In this document: positions 63,401 to 64,000 of the stretch, one piece after another
Position numbering within the stretch: the first letter of the stretch is position 1
How the letters are laid out: every line of letters starts with the position of its first letter
Assembly (NCBI RefSeq): GCF_039645975.1
Contig: NZ_CP147918.1
Span: 1,240,001 to 1,304,000 of the forward strand
DNA: 64,000 nt
From: Sulfurimonas sp. HSL-1716
GTDB lineage: Bacteria; Campylobacterota; Campylobacteria; Campylobacterales; Sulfurimonadaceae
Reading direction: 5' to 3'
Program-made: the position numbers and the translations under genes
Notes under the pieces: generated by a model
What the model was told of the DNA's origin: nothing
The model's database searches: none
The model's input: only the letters and a program-made list of their open reading frames with translations

Positions 63401-64000
63401 GGATATGTGTAGTGCGTATCGTTTGTAGCCACTACTTTGATGTCTAGTTCTTTAGCCAGAGAAAGTACCTGCTCGTCTATAAACATCTGGTCGCTTATCC
63501 CGTGACGCATAAGCTCAAGATAAAAATCCTCGCCAAACATCTCTTTGTATTCAAGTGCGGCTTTTTTAGCACCTTCATACCCAAGAGCACCGTTTTTAAC
63601 GTTGCGCTCGCTTTGGGTGTTCAAATGCCAGTTCACTTCGCCCTGCAGACATGCAGAGGTACAGATCAGCCCCTCGGAGTGTTCACGGAGCTCTTTTTTG
63701 TTGATGCGCGGAAAATAGTAAAAGCCGTCTATGAACGCTTTTGAGGAGAGATACATAAGATTTTTGTATCCTACCTCGTTCTTTGCAAAAAGACAGATAT
63801 GAAAACGCTGCTTTGTGGACTTGTCGTCTATCTCTTCGCCGTTATGGATGTAGCCCTCCATACCGATGATGGGTTTTAATCCCGCACCCTTTGCTTGATG
63901 ATAAAAATCTATGGCTCCGAACATATTGCCGTGATCGGTCATAGCCACGGAACTCATACCGAGCTCTTTTGTACGCTCTACTAGATTTGATATTTTGTTC
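60478..64000 (-). CDS. dnaE: DNA polymerase III alpha subunit, 5' end outside window
   Basis: 1173 residues are visible and the start lies beyond the right edge; the frame stays open through NLVERTKELGMSSVAMTDHG to the window end. The PHP domain comes first (MTDHGNMFGAIDFY), then the polymerase core with GPGRGSAAGSLVAYSL and the catalytic PDIDMDF (Asp pair), the helix-hairpin-helix near AIKGVGKAAVISIL, and a C-terminal OB fold (AIFIGKVEEIQKKVSKKGN). It is the replicative DNA polymerase. The stop at 60478 is followed closely by the ankyrin gene. Confidence 0.97.
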   Translation of the reverse strand, partial: NKISNLVERTKELGMSSVAMTDHGNMFGAIDFYHQAKGAGLKPIIGMEGYIHNGEEIDDKSTKQRFHICLFAKNEVGYKNLMYLSSKAFIDGFYYFPRINKKELREHSEGLICTSACLQGEVNWHLNTQSERNVKNGALGYEGAKKAALEYKEMFGEDFYLELMRHGISDQMFIDEQVLSLAKELDIKVVATNDTHYTYPDDAQYHEAFMCIGMNKLYDDPNRMRHSVHEFYLKSPEQMARLFADIPEALEHTQEIVEKCQLELNLGNPTPPNFKFTKEYAQKEGLGIDNTDDDESVPEKERRSAMDKNDAEYFIHRCRAGLENRLVHVPQERHQEYRDRLEFEIEVINGMKFPGYMLIVWDFVKEAKNMGIAVGPGRGSAAGSLVAYSLEITDIDPMKYDLLFERFLNPERVSMPDIDMDFMQARRGEIIDYVVKKYGRNQVAQIITFGSLLAKGVIRDVARVLDMPLSQADNMAKLIPDELGITLNGKSKKGEFIDGAYQKEPKLAELIETDPQAARVWEFSKKLEGLKRNSGMHAAGVVISNEELWKKTPIYKPSGEETFVTQYSLNYLEDVDLIKFDFLGLKTLDVIDNAIKLVKARYNKEINWHEIDENDPKVYDVIRGGDTIGMFQIESSGMQDLNRRLMPDSFEDLIAVLALYRPGPMESGMLDSFIERKHGREAIEYTFAEMEPILKPTYGVIVYQEQVMQIVQTIGGFSLGYSDIIRRAMGKKKDMAVYNDEFSQGAKKQGHDYDKASKLFDLIEKFAGYGFNKSHSAAYAMVTFQTAWLKTYYPNEFMAALLTSEKDNTDKVVKYIDEVKHMGITLSPPDINDSQLEFSAITKDDQDLILFGLGAIKGVGKAAVISILDVIKEGGEFISMEDFVNRIEPQKVNKRVIESIIKSGGFDRFGYSRKALLDQIDLLVDTAKKASDAKKNAMGSLFGDDSEITQVKLDLKNSPEYELREILEFEKNTLGFYVSGHPLDTYRKEMDELTYTLSSDIENIEDGSTAIFIGKVEEIQKKVSKKGNAFGIVTLMDFHGNIEMMLFSDKLEELNALDLEEPVAFKVKVTHTEMFTRIAVLKVLTLKDVKKESKKVKTTIMEKPQEPLNVSIHLNSETKELEELYTLVRRHHGKRALKLTIVSKLQNVVIESAIRVDNSILEELQKLEYINIL

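Noticed and set aside
1-64000. CRISPR arrays, insertion sequences, prophage or integration sites
   Set aside because: I saw no regularly spaced repeats, transposase, integrase or tRNA-flanking direct repeats; the single tRNA gene is intact with host-type genes on both sides.

Overview
This window looks like a chromosome segment of a Campylobacterota (epsilonproteobacterial) organism, most like a marine sulfur- or hydrogen-oxidising Sulfurimonas or Sulfurovum relative. The support is a compact, moderately AT-rich gene layout with many 1-20 bp gene overlaps; gene clusters that I recall (not searched) as shared with Campylobacter jejuni (tsaE-lptB-rpoN; DUF342-ruvA-ddl-hydrolase-murF beside murJ-cysS; pyrD-M16 peptidase-dapA-fabL); a bipartite CetA/CetB-like taxis pair; an FlgS-like kinase; and an unusual haem-copper NO reductase candidate. 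Nearly all of it reads as core chromosome. I saw no insertion sequence, prophage, integrase or CRISPR array.

Layout. 1-7.9 kb: start of a threonine dehydratase, a CoA-binding protein, a P-type cation ATPase, a PhnD-like periplasmic binding protein paired with a PAS-rich diguanylate cyclase, and an EAL phosphodiesterase with a degenerate GGDEF domain. 7.9-12 kb: MacB/LolCDE-like ABC transporter with a DUF3299 lipoprotein, then a ClC channel. 12-18 kb: HI0933-type flavoprotein, a 342-base regulatory gap with a perfect FNR-type site, the candidate NO reductase operon (CuA-less subunit II, subunit I with Asp at an FeB ligand position, a small membrane protein), an AEC transporter and a lipoprotein. 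18-22.5 kb: TIGR02757 protein, rpoN, lptB, tsaE, trpD and an S4 protein. 22.5-31.4 kb: a phosphate region (Pit, phoU, pstB-A-C-S, two small membrane proteins, HIT protein, second Pit plus DUF47 regulator). 31.4-41.7 kb: TRAP permeases without a binding protein, murF, hydrolase, ddl, ruvA, DUF342 and, divergently, murJ-cysS. 41.8-44.4 kb: a GGDEF-EAL protein downstream of an FDP-like di-iron protein. 44.6-49 kb: pyrD-M16-dapA-fabL, tRNA-Ala(GGC), polysaccharide deacetylase. 50-55 kb: c-type cytochrome, CetB/CetA-like pair with a CZB domain, pgsA, rseP, yggS. 55-64 kb: hypothetical protein, methyltransferase, upp, pcm, flgS-like kinase, M18 aminopeptidase, ankyrin protein, and dnaE, which runs off the right edge.

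How the parts connect. Respiration and NO handling (NO reductase with an FNR-type site), redox or O2 sensing (FDP-like protein, Aer-like PAS protein, CZB chemoreceptor), c-di-GMP turnover (three proteins), and phosphate supply (one Pst system, two Pit systems, two PhoU-class regulators) stand out against cell-envelope housekeeping. The strongest candidate for unusual biology is the NO reductase at 13.6-16.5 kb. Next come the di-iron/c-di-GMP pair at 41.8-44.4 kb and the CetA-CZB pair at 50.7-52.7 kb.
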